A DNA stretch of 64,000 nt from Papio anubis (GCF_008728515.1 NC_044990.1:60182879-60246878); one strand, 5' to 3'; shown: positions 35,160 through 47,205, numbered from the stretch's first letter. The notes: generated by a model from the sequence alone, not told the origin. Numbers and translations are program-made.

Positions 35160-35860
35160 GACTCACACATCTATTGTGCAGGGGCAGAGGAAGAGAAGGA
35201 GAGAGAGGGCACCGGGATGCAGACTAGGGGGAAGCAGGATTCCAAGCCTCTGAAAGAAGGGGTCCCAGAGCATGGAAAGAAACAGTAGACTTAGAAGAGG
35301 GGAGAGGTCCAAAAGGACAAGCAGAATGAGAAACAGGCCATTCAGATGAATGCCACACGTCTTCCTCTGGCAGAGGGGAAGACTTAGTAGAAGAAGAGTT
35401 AACATATACAGGTTCCAAGATAGGAGGCGGAGGGAGGGGATCATCAACAGGTTCCTCCTCTTGGGGAGAAAACAAGGAGAGATCGAATTCTCCCTCATCG
35501 TCAGGAGGAGGGCCAGTAGGGGGATCAGCCACCTGAGGTAAAGGGAGCGGTTCACCATCTGCGTTAACTTCTGGCAGTTGAAGAGGATCACCAGACTGAA
35601 AAGGAAGTAAAGCAACATGAATAAGAGCCCAGTCAGTCCAAACAGAAATAGGAAGTAAAACACCATCTCTCATGAGTTGGTGGAGAGTGGGGCCAACTCT
35701 ATCCCAGTCTAACAGGTCCATAGAACTTTTGTCAGGGAACCAAGGACAATATTTTTCAGTAGTCTGAAATAAGAGAATAAGGTTATTGGAATCAGCCTTG
35801 ATTCCACCCTGTTTAAGAAGTAGTTTAATAAAAGACAGTTAATAAGCCTGGTGTTTAGAC
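35160..35860 (-). pseudogene. gag matrix remnant of the HERV-K-like provirus, truncated by deletion
   Basis: The frame at 35721-35224 begins SMDLLDWDRVG, includes a matrix helix region (WTDWALIHVALLPFQ), and passes into a proline- and acid-rich spacer (PPTGPPPDDEGEFD). Upstream translation continues to about 35830 before a TAA. Downstream there is no capsid, zinc knuckle or protease: from about 35160 the text becomes RT. So a deletion of about 2 kb, judged from typical betaretroviral layout, removed the rest of gag and pro. The overlapping Leu-rich frame at 35163-35666 is a shadow. Confidence 0.78.
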
Positions 35861-36016
35861 TGCGATTGTCCATAATAACCCTGGAATATAACCGGTCGAC
35901 AAACCCAAAAAGAGGGGAGAGTCAGAAAAAGCGTACCTGGAGACCTTACCCTCGAGACTGAAGACTAGTCCTCACGAACCCACACTCGGAGTGCACTGAG
36001 GTGAGGAACAAAGAAG

Positions 36017-36032
36017 GTCACATTGGGCGCCA
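36017..36032 (-). other. Primer-binding site, tRNA-Lys type
   Basis: Minus strand reads TGGCGCCCAATGTGAC. The TGGCGCCCAA core is the usual tRNA-Lys complementary start of HERV-K-like viruses. It lies 2 bp from the 5' LTR remnant, at the expected place. Confidence 0.85.
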
Positions 36033-36034
36033 GA

Positions 36035-36161
36035 TATTGTGGGATCTGGCCAGCAGCCCACAATGCAATGGGGCTCTCTCTTTGTTCCCAGGCTGATCGA
36101 CAGGTCGAGAAATAATAGACACACACAAGATAGTGAAAGCTGGGTCCAGGGGGGTCACCGC
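36035..36161 (-). repeat. 5' LTR remnant (about 127 bp) of the HERV-K-like provirus
   Basis: Matches 29651-29777 of the 3' LTR with about 10 mismatches. It stops abruptly at GGGGTCACCGC and is followed by unrelated AT-rich DNA. The missing outer part (about 740 bp, including all of U3) was deleted. Confidence 0.88.
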
Positions 36162-37335
36162 ATATTTGGAAAAGGGGAAGAAGAAATGTGTCCTCAGTTG
36201 AAATACAGGTTATGGGCTAGTATCCACATTTTTAGTATTTGTTGATTGCACTATGCCCTCTTTTCAAAATATTTTCATAATGGTTTATATTGAGAAGGTA
36301 TAATCTGTATAGAACTGAATAATGTTGATTGGTATGCTTAGCAAGATGAGAAAAATTACTCTCTTTTTTCATGGCCCTAGTAGAATATATTGGTCTATTT
36401 AGATCGGTTTCTCTTAGTATTAGGACATTTTCTTACTTTAGGACATGACTATTACTGTTAAAACAAAAGATTTCTGGAGTCACAACTGGATGCTTGAAGT
36501 CCTCAGTGATGCGTTTCCATTCTGGTTAGACAGAAGTCCAAGAAATGAATAACCGCTGGTATCTCCAATTTGCTTTAAGCTCCACAGTGGTTACACTCTT
36601 CAAGACTTTAAACTTATCATTCACATGACCAGACCAATGCTTGTTCAACGACTAATTTGAAGCCCTCATGAAAACTTTTGGGGCCAAACTTGGGACAGTT
36701 TTCTAATTTCTAGTAATATTCTGTACAAATTTCAGTTTCTTCTACAAACTGAACTCCAACCTTCGTATCCCCATCTCAGAAAAACTACTCTCTTTCTCTG
36801 AAATACATCTTCTGAGTATAGTTTAAAAAGTGCATTAATGTTGAAAACCAGACAGAAGGTCAGGCTCACTTTATTTCTATCAAGTGTCACAGTTTTGCAC
36901 TACCTGTTTTCCTAGGCCTAAAAATATTTGCTCAAATGTTATATCCAATTCTGTAGTTGTTTACCGGTTAGAGTAAGTCCACTGTGAGTAAATCCAAAAG
37001 GGCCAGAAACTTTTGCATTTCCCTTTGATTCTATTTTTCTAAAATTAATTTAATAATTTATATTTCTTATGACAAATCAATGGCTAAAAGGAAAAACAAT
37101 TCAGTGTTACTCTTACATTTGCTTTTTTGGGTGATAATTATTTACAATGATATTAATGGCAGAGGGAGACAGACAAATTCCTAGGCAGACAGGTATGGAT
37201 CCCCTGTGAAATATCAACCAAGAAACCAAAGACAATTTAAAGCCTGAAAACTGAGCTGCCAGTTCTGGGTAGAGTTCATGACTGGAGTGAGAACTTCCTC
37301 AATGCCTTTTAGTCAGTCAAATTGTACGCTTTCTA
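36162..37335. other. AT-rich DNA, nothing recognised
   Basis: No gene supported. Possibly contains ancient repeat DNA, but I recognise no phrase order. Confidence 0.55.
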
Positions 37336-37641
37336 GGCCGGGGGCGGTGGCTCAGGCCTGTAATCCCAGCATTTTGGGAGGCCAAGGCAGATGGATCATG
37401 AGGTCAGGAGATCAAGACCATCCTGGCTAACACGGCAAAACCCCATCTCCACTAAAAATACAAGAAATTAGCCAGGCGTGGTGGCAGGCACCTGTAGTCC
37501 CAGCTACTCGGGAAGCTGAGACAGGAGAATGGCTTGAACCTGAGAGGCGGAGCTTGCAGTGAGCCATGATTGTGCCCCTACACTCCAGCCTGGGCAATAG
37601 AGCAAGACTCTGCCTCAAAAAAAAAAAAAAAAAAAAAAAAA
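37336..37641 (+). mobile_element. AluY-like element
   Basis: Complete two-armed Alu: GGCCGGGGGCGGTGGCTC start, GAGGTCAGGAGATCAAGACC with CATCCTGGCTAACACGG in the first arm (AluY-type text), an internal A-rich link, a second arm, and a poly-A tail of about 25 bases at 37617-37641. It has the fewest differences from the Alu consensus of all copies in the window. Confidence 0.93.
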
Positions 37642-38600
37642 CAGGACTCAGCCACACGTTGGACAATCTGCATTCAGGCCTGCTGTCACACAGAGGCCTG
37701 CTGTCACACCCACTCTTGGGTACCCTCTGTGCTGACAGCTTTCCTTCTGTAGCTCAATAACATTCTCTACTTTGCTCACTCTCTGGTGTCCACATACCTC
37801 ATTCCTCTTGGAAGTGGGACAAGAACCTGGAACCTGCTGAACAGTGGGTACAAAAGGAGCTGTAAAACTGTAACCCTCCCTCCCGCTCACCGAGCCATGA
37901 GGGAGAAATGCTGCTGGGTACAACATGCCCCCATTTATTGTGCTGCGGGCTGTGGGAACGAGCTGTAACACGAACAAAGTATAACACAAAAGGACTGTAA
38001 CATGCCCCTCGTTTGCTGCATTACAGACCACAGGAACAAACATGAGCTGTAATATGAATGAGCTGTAACACGCCCCACCTCTCATTTGCTGTACTGTGGG
38101 TGGCAGGAAGAGAGAGAGAGTTGTAACAGTCCTTGAGGCTCAGACCTAGGGACTACCCCGGTGAGAGTCAGCTCCACAGTTGCTGGCATCTCTGAGTTTC
38201 TGGGAACCGCAGCATTTCCCCTTGTCCAGACACTGACACCCAAGTGGAAGCACGTCATGGAATGCGCAGCTCAGCCATGGGCTGAGTGAGGAGTCCCTGT
38301 GCATTCTCGGGATCTGGCCTGGTAGTGTGAGCTGAGTGCAGCCCACCATACCAAGTGGATTGGGAGAGCACAGCAGTGAGCCAGGGCAGAGTTCCTGTGC
38401 ACTCTTGGGATCTGGGCTTGTAGCTTGAGCTGAGTGCACCCCGCTATACCGAGGGGGCCAAGTGAACACAGCAGTGAGCCCAGAGTTGAATGTACCTCGG
38501 GCAGGGGCACCACTGGCTGTGGAGATTTCCAGCTGGCAAAGTGGCACTGAAAGAATTCGGTGTCAGTATTACACGGGAAATCCCCCACTCACAAGAACCT
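37642..38600 (+). mobile_element. ERV1-type LTR-like segment with internal repeats
   Basis: GC-richer than its surroundings, with class I LTR hallmarks. GTAGCTCAATAACATTCTC near 37750 looks like a decayed poly-A signal region followed by TGTCCACATACCTC. Repeated GAGCTGTAACAC motifs occur at about 37961, 38046 and 38063. Two copies of a 98-bp unit lie at 38293-38390 and 38391-38488 (CCTGTGCA-TTCTCGGGATCT). I cannot assign a family (LTR8/LTR12-like groups share the motifs). Orientation is inferred from the poly-A-like signal. Open frames up to 145 codons on the minus strand have no recognisable protein. Confidence 0.5.
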
Positions 38601-40734
38601 ATTTTTACCCCCATTGCCAATTTCTCTGAATGTTTTATACTATTTCATAAAAACTGAAATATTCATCTGCACTATTTTCAGAATAGCTCTTTTTTCAGTA
38701 GTATTCTCTACAAATTTCAGCTTCATCTGCAAACTGACAAATAATGACTTAAATGCAGCTACAGATAATCACTTCAATTTTAGGAGTACGTATCTTAGAC
38801 TGCATTTCACTCTTTCTTGCACAATATCCCTTTTTTTGCGGATTCTTTGTTATGAACCAAGTGAAGAAAGATGGCATACTGATAGTTTGAAGAGTTCCTT
38901 GGCAGCTTATAAAGATTTCAGCACCTCAGCTCTCATGAAGTTTGTGTGGCTTTTCAGGATTTAACATAACAATAAAATCAAAACATTCATAGTGATATCC
39001 AATGGTAATAAAATCTTATTCTCTCTCTCTTTTCTTCCTTCTCTCACTCTTTCTCTCCATCCCCTCCTCCTTTGCCTCCTTTTTTCTTTCACATATACTC
39101 ACACACAATATAGCTATTAATAAGCAATTGTAGAATCATTCATAGCTTGAACACTGAGATATGACTACATTATTTCTAGTTAGAGTTCATTTTAAATATA
39201 AAATACTAGCAAATATAATCAGGTAATCACATAGTATAAACATGGCTTTATATACCTTGGAAATACTAGTTCTTTCTAATGTAAATGTATGATATAAGGA
39301 ACCAGGTTTCTTTAATGACAATGTCACTAGTCCACATTCTACAGCTTTTCTCTAGTGATACCTTCATTAACAAGTAATTAAAACGATTTACATGCAATGT
39401 GTTGATAAACACTGAATTTGTGATTCTTGAATCATTTGGAAGATGGGAAATATGCATTATGCTGATAGGTAAAATCAAAATAATTAAGGCTAAAATGAAT
39501 CATCCCAAACAGCAACTTCATGTTAACATGTTTTATTGATTCACCAACTTAATCAAATTACTGTGTAAACCATTCCCAATGTAGTAATTCAAAAACATGA
39601 CATTTAGGTATTCTGTGTATCTGTAAAACAAATTGCTAGACTATAATAAATCAAAATAGCACCACACAACTTTGCATTCCAATCACGAAGATGTTTTTGT
39701 ATTGTTTTCCAAATAAACTTCAGATGTAATTGAATAAAACATCATATTCATTATTAATCTGAAGGAGTCCACAAATCAGTTTGTTTTTCCCCAAAACTTG
39801 TGCCCATGTGTGTTGACTACATTTTTCCTGTCACAAAACAAAGAGAAATAGATTCATTTTGTTAACACTGAGGGCCTGGAGATAAATACATTTCTAGGAC
39901 ATTGTAGGAGTGGTTTTGTTTTCTGAACCAGCAAAAATCCCAGTGATTTCCTAAGAAAAAACAATTACTGTTTTTGATTATGTTTTTCCCTTAAAGCCAA
40001 TTATTCTGTTTGTTTCTTATTTTATTTCAACTTGTTTATAATAAATATGGATTTAAATTACATATTTTAAAAAACAGCTACATTTTGACTGATAAGGCTA
40101 TAAAAACTATAACACACTAAATGTGTTAAAAACAAAATTTATAAAGGCATCTTTTAATAGCACAAAATTGCTGTTTTGTAAGACAAAACACACGCTGTTA
40201 AAAAGAGGAGCTCATATCTATTTGTTACAGTGATACTTTACAAATCTTGGGTTTCCAATGGTAATGTATGTTGAAGAATACAGTGAGAAAAGAGAGGAGG
40301 AGGAGAGGGAGAGGAGAACAAGAAGATAAGTAATTAAGGTGATTTTATAATCTTGGACTAAAAAAACAAACAGAAGACTGAATGGATTCTCAAAAGTTTC
40401 TTGCGGAAGTTGCCAGAGTGTAAAGCATTCAACATGTTTTGGGATATCAAAAGAAAGATAGAGTATGCAATCATTTTTTTTATAAATTTTTTCATTAAAA
40501 TTATTACCACCCAGAGAAGTGTTCCTTGAAACACAAATTGAGGAAATATGCTTAAGTTTTAAAAAGTGTGATATACTGTACACTCCACACTCACTTGTAA
40601 TAATGAATTAAAATAACAAAAAAGAAATAAGATAATAATTAAAAATCAGTAAATATTCTGATATCTATCAAAAAAGCATTGTCCAAAATTGATTATAGAA
40701 ATAGTGTTTAATATATAGATTACAGAAGTTCTAT
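38601..40734. other. AT-rich DNA with two purine/pyrimidine tracts
   Basis: No gene supported. A CT-rich tract lies at 39020-39088 and a GGA-rich tract at 40290-40330. Frames of 121-134 codons (38560-38964 plus; 40218-40583 minus) have no recognisable protein motif, and the second is partly low-complexity Ser/Leu translation of the GGA tract. Confidence 0.55.
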
Positions 40735-41226
40735 TTTTTATATATATATTTTAAGTTTTGAGATACATGTGTAGAATGCACAGGTTTGTTACATTGGTTT
40801 ACACGTGCCATGGTGGTTTGCTGCACCCATCAACCTGTCATCTACATTAGGAATTTCTCCTAATGCTATCCCTCCTCTTGCCCACCATTCTCCAACAGGC
40901 CACGGTGTGTGGGCCTCCCTGTGTCTATGTGTTCTCATTGTTCAACTCCCACTTATGAATGAGAACATGCAGTGTTTGGTTTCTGTTCCTGTGTTAGTTT
41001 ACTGAAAATGGTTTCCAGCTTCATCCATGTTCCTGCAAAGGAAATGAATGCATCCTTTTTTTTATGGCTGCATAGTATTACATGGTGTATATGTGCCACA
41101 TTTTCTTTATCCAGTCTAACATTGATGGGAATTTGGGTTGTTTCCAACTCTATGCTATTGTAAATAGTGCTGCAATAAACATACATGTGCGTGTGTCTTT
41201 ATAGTAGAATAATTTATAATCTTTGG

Positions 41227-44200
41227 TTATATACCCAATAATGAGATTGCTGGGTCAAATTGTATTTCTACTTCTAGATCCTTGAAGAATTGCCACACTG
41301 TCTTCCACTGTGGTTGAACTAATTTACACTGCCACCAGTAGTGTAAAAGCATTCCTGTTTCTCCACATCCTCTCCAGCATCGGCTGTTTCCTGACTTTTT
41401 AATGATCACCATTTTAACTGGTGTGAGATGATATCTCATTGTGGTTTTGATTTGCATTTCTCTAATGATCAGTGATGATGAGCTTTTTTCATGTTTGTTG
41501 GCTGCATAAATGTCTTCTTCTGTGAAGTATATGTTCATTTCTTTACCTACTTTTTGATAGGATTGTTTGTTTTTTGCTTGTACATTTGTTTAAGTTCTCT
41601 GTACATTCCGGATATTAGCTCTTTGTCAGATGGGTACATTGCAAAAATCTTCTCCCATTATGCAGGTCGCCTGTTTACTCTGATTGTAGTTTCTTTTGCT
41701 GTACAGAAGCTCTTTAGTTTAATTAGATCCCATTTGTCTATTTTGGATTTTGTTGCCATTGCTTTTGGGGTTTTAATCATGAAGTCTTTACCCATGCCTA
41801 TGTCTTGAATGACATTGCCTAGGTTTTCTTCTAGGGTTTTTATGCTTTTAGCATTACATTTAAATCCTTACTCCATCTTGAGTGAATTTTTGTATAAGGT
41901 GTATGGAAGGGATTCCAGTTTCAGTTTTCTGCATATGGTTAGCCAGTTTTCCCAACCATTTATTAAATAGGGAATCCTTTCTCCATTGCTTGTTTTTGTC
42001 AGGTTTGTCAAAGATCAGATGGTTGTAGATGTGTGGTGTTGTTTCTGAGGCCTCTGTTCTGTTCCATTGGTCTAAATATCTGTTTTGGTACCAGTATCAT
42101 GCTGTTTTGGTTACTGTAGTCTTGTAGTATAGCTTGAAGTTAGGTAGCATGATGACTCCAGCTTTGTTCTTTTTGCTTAGGATTGTCTTGGCTGTATAGG
42201 CTCTTTTTTGGTTCCATATGAAATTTAATGTAGTTCTTTTCTAAATCTGTGAAGAAAACCAGTAGTAGCTTGATGGGAATAGCATTGAATCTGTAAATTA
42301 CTTTGGGCAGCATGGCCATTTTCATGATATTGATTCTTCCTATCCATGAACACGGAATGTTTTTCCATTTGTTTGTGTCTTTTCTTATTTCCTTGAGTAA
42401 CGGTTTTTAGTTCTCCTTGAAGAGGTCCTTTACATCCCTTGTAAGTTGTATTCCTAGGTATTTTATTCTCTTTTAGCAATTGTGAATGGGAGTTCGCTTG
42501 TAATTTGGCTGTTTGTCTCTTATTGGTGCATAGAAATGCTTGTGATTTATGAACATTGATTTTGTATCCTGAGACTTTGTTGAAGTTGTTTAGCAGCTTA
42601 AGGAGATTTGGGGCTGAGACAATGGAGTTTTCTAAATATATAATCATGTCATCTGCAAATAGAGATAATTTGACTTCCTCTCTTCCTATTGGAATACCAT
42701 TTATTTCTTTCTCTTGCCTGATTTCCCTGGCCCAAATTTCCAATACTCTGTTGAATAGGAGTGGTGAGAGAGGGCATCTTTGTCTGGTCCCAGTTTTCAA
42801 AGGGAATGCTTCCAGCTTTTGCCCATTCAGTATGATATTAGCTGTGAGTTTGTCATAAATAACTCATTATTTTGAGATGTGTTCCATCAATACCTAGTTT
42901 ATTGAGTGTTTTTAGCATGAAGGGGTGTTGAATTTTATCAAAGGCCTTTTCTGCATCTATTGAGATAGTCACGTGGTTTTTGCAATTGGTTCTGTTTATG
43001 TGATGGATTATATTTATTGATTTCTGTATGTTGAACCAGGCTTGCATCCCAGGGATGAAGCCTACATGATCGTGGTGGAATACTTTTTAACATGCTGTTG
43101 GATTCGATTTGCCAGTATTTTATTGAGGATTTTTGCATTGATGTGCATAAGGGGTATTGGCCTGAATTTTTTTTGTTATTGTTATTGTGTCTCCACCAGG
43201 TTTTGACATCAGGATGGTACTGGCCTCATAAAATGAGTTATGGAGCATTCCCTCTTTTTCTATTGTTTGGAATAGTTTCAGAAGACATGGTACCAGCTCC
43301 TTTTTGTACCTCTGGTAGAATTTTGCTGTACATCTATCTGGGCCTGGGCTTTGTTTGCTTGATAGGCTATTAACTATTGCCTCAATTTCAGAATTTGTTA
43401 TTGGTCTGTTCAGGATTCGACTTCTTCTTGGTTTATTATTGGGAGGGTGTATGTGTCCAGGAATTTGTCCATTTCTTCTAGATTTTCAGCTTTATTTGAG
43501 TAGAGATGTTTATAGTATTCTCTGATGGTAGTTTGCATTTCTGTGGGATCAGTGGTGATCTCCCCTTTATCATTTTTTTACTGTGTCTATTTGATTCTTC
43601 TCTCTTTTCTTCTTTGTTAGTCTGGCAAGTGGTCTATTTTGTTAATTTTTCCAAAAAATCAGTTCCTGGATTCACTGATTTTTGAAGAGTTTTTTTGTGT
43701 CTCTGTCTCCTTCAGTTCTGCTCTGATCTTAGGATCCTGTCTTTTGCTAGCTTTTAAATTTATTTGCTCTTGGTTCTCTAGTTCTTTTCATTGTGACTTT
43801 AGGATGTCAATTTTAGATATTTCTCGCTTTCTCCTGTGGGCATTTAGTGCTATAAATTTTCCTCCAAACACTGCTTTAGCTGTGTCCCAGAGATTCTGGT
43901 ACGTTTTGTCTTTGTCCTCATTGGTTTCAGAGAACTTACTTATTTCTGCCTTAATTTTGTAATTTACTGAGTAGTCATTCCAGAGCAGGTTGTCCAGTTT
44001 CCATTTAGTTTTGCAGTTTTGAGTGAGTTTCTTAATCCTGAGTTCTAATTTGATTGCACTGTGGTGTGAGAGACTGTTATGATTTCCATTCTTTACATTT
44101 GCTGAGGAGTGTTTTACTTACAATTATATGGTTGATTTTAGAATAAGTGCTATGTAGTGCTGAGAAGAATCTATATTCTTTTGATTTGTGGTGGAGAGTT

Positions 44201-44880
44201 CTGTAGATGTCTAGTAGGTCTGCGTAGTCCAGAGCTGCGTTCAACAGCTGAATATCCTTGTTAATTTTCTGTCTCGTTGATCTGTCTAATATTGACAATG
44301 GGGTGTTAATATCTCCCACTTTTATTGTGTGGGTGTCTAAGTCTCTTTGTAAGCCTCTAGGAACTTGCTTTATGGATCTAGGTGCTTCTGTATTAGGTAC
44401 ATATATATTTAGGATAGTTAGCTCTTCTTGTTGCACTGATCCCTTATGTAATTGAAGGGCATTATGTAATGCCGTTCTTTGTCTTTTTTAATTTTTGTTG
44501 ATTTAAAGTCTGTTTTATGAGAGACTAGGATTGCAACCCCTGCTTTTTTTTTTTTTTTTTTTTTCTTTCCATTTGCTTGGTAAATCCACCTCCATTCCTT
44601 TATTTTGAGCCTATATGTGTCTTTGCACGTTAAGTGGGTCTCCTGAATACAGCACAACTATGGGTCTTGACTCTTTATCCAATTTACCAGTCTGTGTCTT
44701 ATATTTGGGGCATTTAACCCACTTACATTTAAGGTTAATATTGTTTTGTGTGAATTTCATCCCGTCGTTATGATGCTGGCTGGTTATTTTGCTCATTAGT
44801 GATGCAGTTTCTTCATAGTGTCTATGGTCTTTATATTTTGGGTTGTTTTTGTAGCGGCTGGTACAAGTTTTTCCTTTCCA
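41227..44880 (-). pseudogene. L1 ORF2 (endonuclease-RT) pseudogene of the younger L1
   Basis: ORF2 encodes the endonuclease and reverse transcriptase that copy L1 RNA. Recognisable parts, in order: the endonuclease region at 44657-44077 (CCIQETHLTCKDTYRLK; GDINTPLSILDRS; the NHIIVSK end), RT with SIDAEKAFDKIQHPFM (43047-42853), RT with FADDMIIYLENS (42800-42225), and the C-terminal Cys region with CWRGCGETGMLLHYWWQC near 41227-41538. A poly-T/A tract at 44545-44564 and many stops and frameshifts break it. Confidence 0.9.
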
Positions 44881-44890
44881 TATTTAGTGC

Positions 44891-45865
44891 TTACTTCAGG
44901 AACTCTTGTAAGGCTGGCCTGGCGGTGACAAAATTCCTCAGCATTTGCTTGTCTGTTAAGGAGTTTATTTCTCCTTCACTGATGCAGCTTAGTTTGGCTG
45001 GATATGAAATTCTGGGTTGAAAATTATTTCCTTTAAGAACTTTAAGAATGTTGAATATTGGCCCCCACTCTCTTCTGGCTTGTAGGGTTTCTGCAGAGAG
45101 ATTTGCTGTTAGCCTGATGGGCTTTCCTTTGTAGGTAACCCAACCTTTCTCTCTGGCTGCCCTTAACATTTTTTCCTTCATTTCAATGTTGATGAATCTG
45201 ACGATTATGTGTCTTGGGGTTGCTCTTCTCCAGGAGTATCTTTGTGGTATACTCTGTATTTCCTGAATTTGAATGTTGGCCAGTCTTGCTATGTTGGGGA
45301 AGTTATTCTGGATAATATTCTGAAGAGTGTTTTCCAACATGGTTCTAGTCTCTCTGTCAGTTTCAGGTATAGCAATCAAACATAGATTTGGTCTTTTCAT
45401 ATAGTCCCATATATCTTGGAGGCTTTGCTCATTCCTTTTAATTCTTTTTTCTCTAATCTTGTCTTCACACTTTTTTTCATTAAGCTGATCTTCAATCTCT
45501 GATATCCTTTCTTCCACTTGATTGATTCAGCTATTGATACTTGTGTATGCTTCACGAAGTTCTCGTGCTATGTATTTCACCTCCATCAGGTCACTTATGC
45601 TCTTCTCTAAACTGGTTATTCTAGTTTGCAATTCCTCTAACCTTTTTTCAAGGTTCTTAGTTTCCTTGAATTAGATTAGAATATACTCCTTTAGCTTGGA
45701 GGAATTTGTTATTACCCACCTTCTGAAACCTACTTCTGTCAATTCATCAAACTCATTTTCCATCCAGTTTTGTTCCCTTGCTGGTGAGGAGTTGTGACCC
45801 TTTGGAGTAGAAGAGGCATTCTGATTTTTGGAATTTTCAGCCTTTTGGTGCTGGTTTTTCCTCAT
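44891..45865 (-). pseudogene. L1 ORF1 (RNA-binding protein) pseudogene of the younger L1
   Basis: ORF1p is the trimeric RNA-binding chaperone of L1. The N-terminal start is at MRKNQHQKAENSKNQ (45865). A TAG/TGA-rich break follows near 45520-45670. The C-terminal 208-codon frame (45517-44891) contains the RRM-like region and the C-terminal domain (RRATPRHIIVRFINIEMKEK; ARREWGPIFNILK). This C-terminal half is the best preserved L1 coding stretch in the window. The coiled coil is damaged. Confidence 0.88.
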
Positions 45866-47205
45866 CTTTGGGGATTTATCTACTTTTGGTCTTTGCTGTT
45901 GGTGACCTTCAAATGGAGTTTTTGTGTGGTCTTCTTTTTTGTTGATTTTCATGCTAATCCTTTCTGTTGTTAGTTTTTCTTCTAACAGTCAGGCCCTTCT
46001 GCTGAAGATCTGCTGGAGTTTGCTGGAGGTCCACTCCAGACTCTGTTTGCATGAGTATCTGCAGTGGATGCTGCAGAACAGCAAAGAATGCTGCCTGCAC
46101 CTTCCTCTGAAAGCTTCGTCCCAGAGGGGTACCTGCCAGATTCCAGTCAGAGCTCTCCTGTATGAGGTGTCTGTTGACCCCTGCTGGGAGGTGTCTCCTC
46201 GTCAGGAGGCATGGGTATCAGGGACCCACTTGAGGAGGCAGTCTGCCCCTTAGCAGAGCTCCAGCACTGTGCTGGGAGATCCATTGCTCTCTTCAGAGCT
46301 GGCAGGCAGGAACGTTTAAGTCTGCTGAAGCTGTGCCCACAGCTGCCCCTTCCCCCTGGTGCTCTGTCCCAGGGAGATGGGAGTTTTATCTATAAGCCCT
46401 TGACTGGGGCTGCTGCCTTTCTTCAGAGATGCCCTGCCTAGAGAGGAGGAATCTAGAGAGGCAGTCTTGCTACAGCATCTTTGTGCTGCTGTGGTGGGCT
46501 CCGCCCAATCCAAACTTTCTGGTGGCTTTATTTACACTGTGAGGGGAAAACCACCTACTCAAGCCTCAATAATGGTGGATGCCCCTCCTCCTACCAAGCT
46601 CAAGTGTCCCAGGTCAACTTCAGACTGCTGTGCTGGCAGCAAGAATTTCAAGCCAGTGGATCTTAGCTTGCTGGGCTCCATGGGCATGTGATCCATTGAG
46701 CTAGACCACTTGGCTCTGACTTCAGCCCCCTTTCCAAGGTAGTGAATGGTTCTGTTTTGCTGGTGGTCCAGGTGCCACTAGGTTACAAAAAAAAAAAAAA
46801 AAAAAATCTTCTAGCTCAGTGTCTGCCCAAACGGCCCCCCAGTTTGGTGCTTGAAACTCAGGGCCCTTGTGGTGTAGGCACCCTAGGGAACCTCCTGGTC
46901 TGTGGGTTGCAAAGACCGTGGAAAAAGTGTAGTACCTGGGCCGAAGTGCACCATTCCTCATGGCACGGTCCCTCATGGCTTTCCTTGGCTAGAGGAGGGA
47001 GTTCCTTGACTGCTCTTCCTGGGTGAGGCAGCACCCCATCCTGCTTCTGCTTGCCCTCTGTGGGCTGCACACACTGTCTAACCAGTTCCAATGAGATGAG
47101 CCAGATATCTCAGTTGGAAATGCAGAAATCACCTGCCTTCTGCATTGGTCTCACTGGGAGTGCAGACCAGAGCTGTTCCTATTCTATCATCTTGCTTGGG
47201 AGTCC
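45866..47205 (-). other. 5' UTR and internal promoter region of the younger L1
   Basis: GC-richer than the flanks, with typical L1 5' UTR text (GGGACCCACTTGAGGAGGCA; GTGGTGGGCTCCGCCCA). An A tract of 20 bases at 46787-46806 interrupts it. L1 5' UTRs carry a sense promoter for L1 and an antisense one. Whether this one acts cannot be judged from sequence. The frames open here (up to 109 codons) are not genes. Confidence 0.75.

Larger units (their letters stand above)
29651..36161 (-). mobile_element. HERV-K-like (betaretroviral, class II) provirus, internally deleted
   Basis: About 6.5 kb in minus orientation. From the right it has about 127 bp of the 5' LTR (its 3' end), a primer site of tRNA-Lys type, partial gag matrix, reverse transcriptase, RNase H, integrase, env, a polypurine tract and a complete 3' LTR. 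The intact order and the 3' U5 show true provirus structure. Capsid, nucleocapsid, protease (and any dUTPase) are missing, and the RT starts right after the matrix region near 35160. The two LTR copies differ at about 10 of 127 aligned bases by eye. Protein features (DD35E integrase, YMDD, an HML-type transmembrane protein) place it in the HERV-K superfamily. I could not fix the HML subgroup. Confidence 0.9.
40735..47205 (-). mobile_element. Near-full-length L1 (younger copy, L1PA/L1PB-age)
   Basis: About 6.47 kb on the minus strand, from a T-rich 3' end (40731-40738) to a 5' end at TATCATCTTGCTTGGG near 47203. All parts are recognisable in order: 3' UTR with the GTGCATTCTACACATG-type start, ORF2, the intergenic gap, ORF1 and a 5' UTR of about 1.3 kb. 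It matches the primate L1 text far better than the copy at 3466-19760 and has no inserted elements. Both ORFs carry stops and frameshifts, so it cannot retrotranspose. No clear target-site duplication is visible. Confidence 0.92.

Noticed and set aside
35163..35666. 167-codon Leu-rich minus-strand frame
   Set aside because: It overlaps the recognisable gag matrix frame in another register and is a low-complexity shadow.
29651..36161. HERV-K-like copy as an L1-made processed pseudogene
   Set aside because: A processed copy would lack the 3' U5 and end in poly-A. Here the 3' LTR reaches its U5 end and no poly-A follows. The 5' loss is better explained by deletion.
38146..38588. Two overlapping minus frames of 105-133 codons
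   Set aside because: They arise from the GC-richer LTR-like block and its 98-bp duplication, with no recognisable domain.
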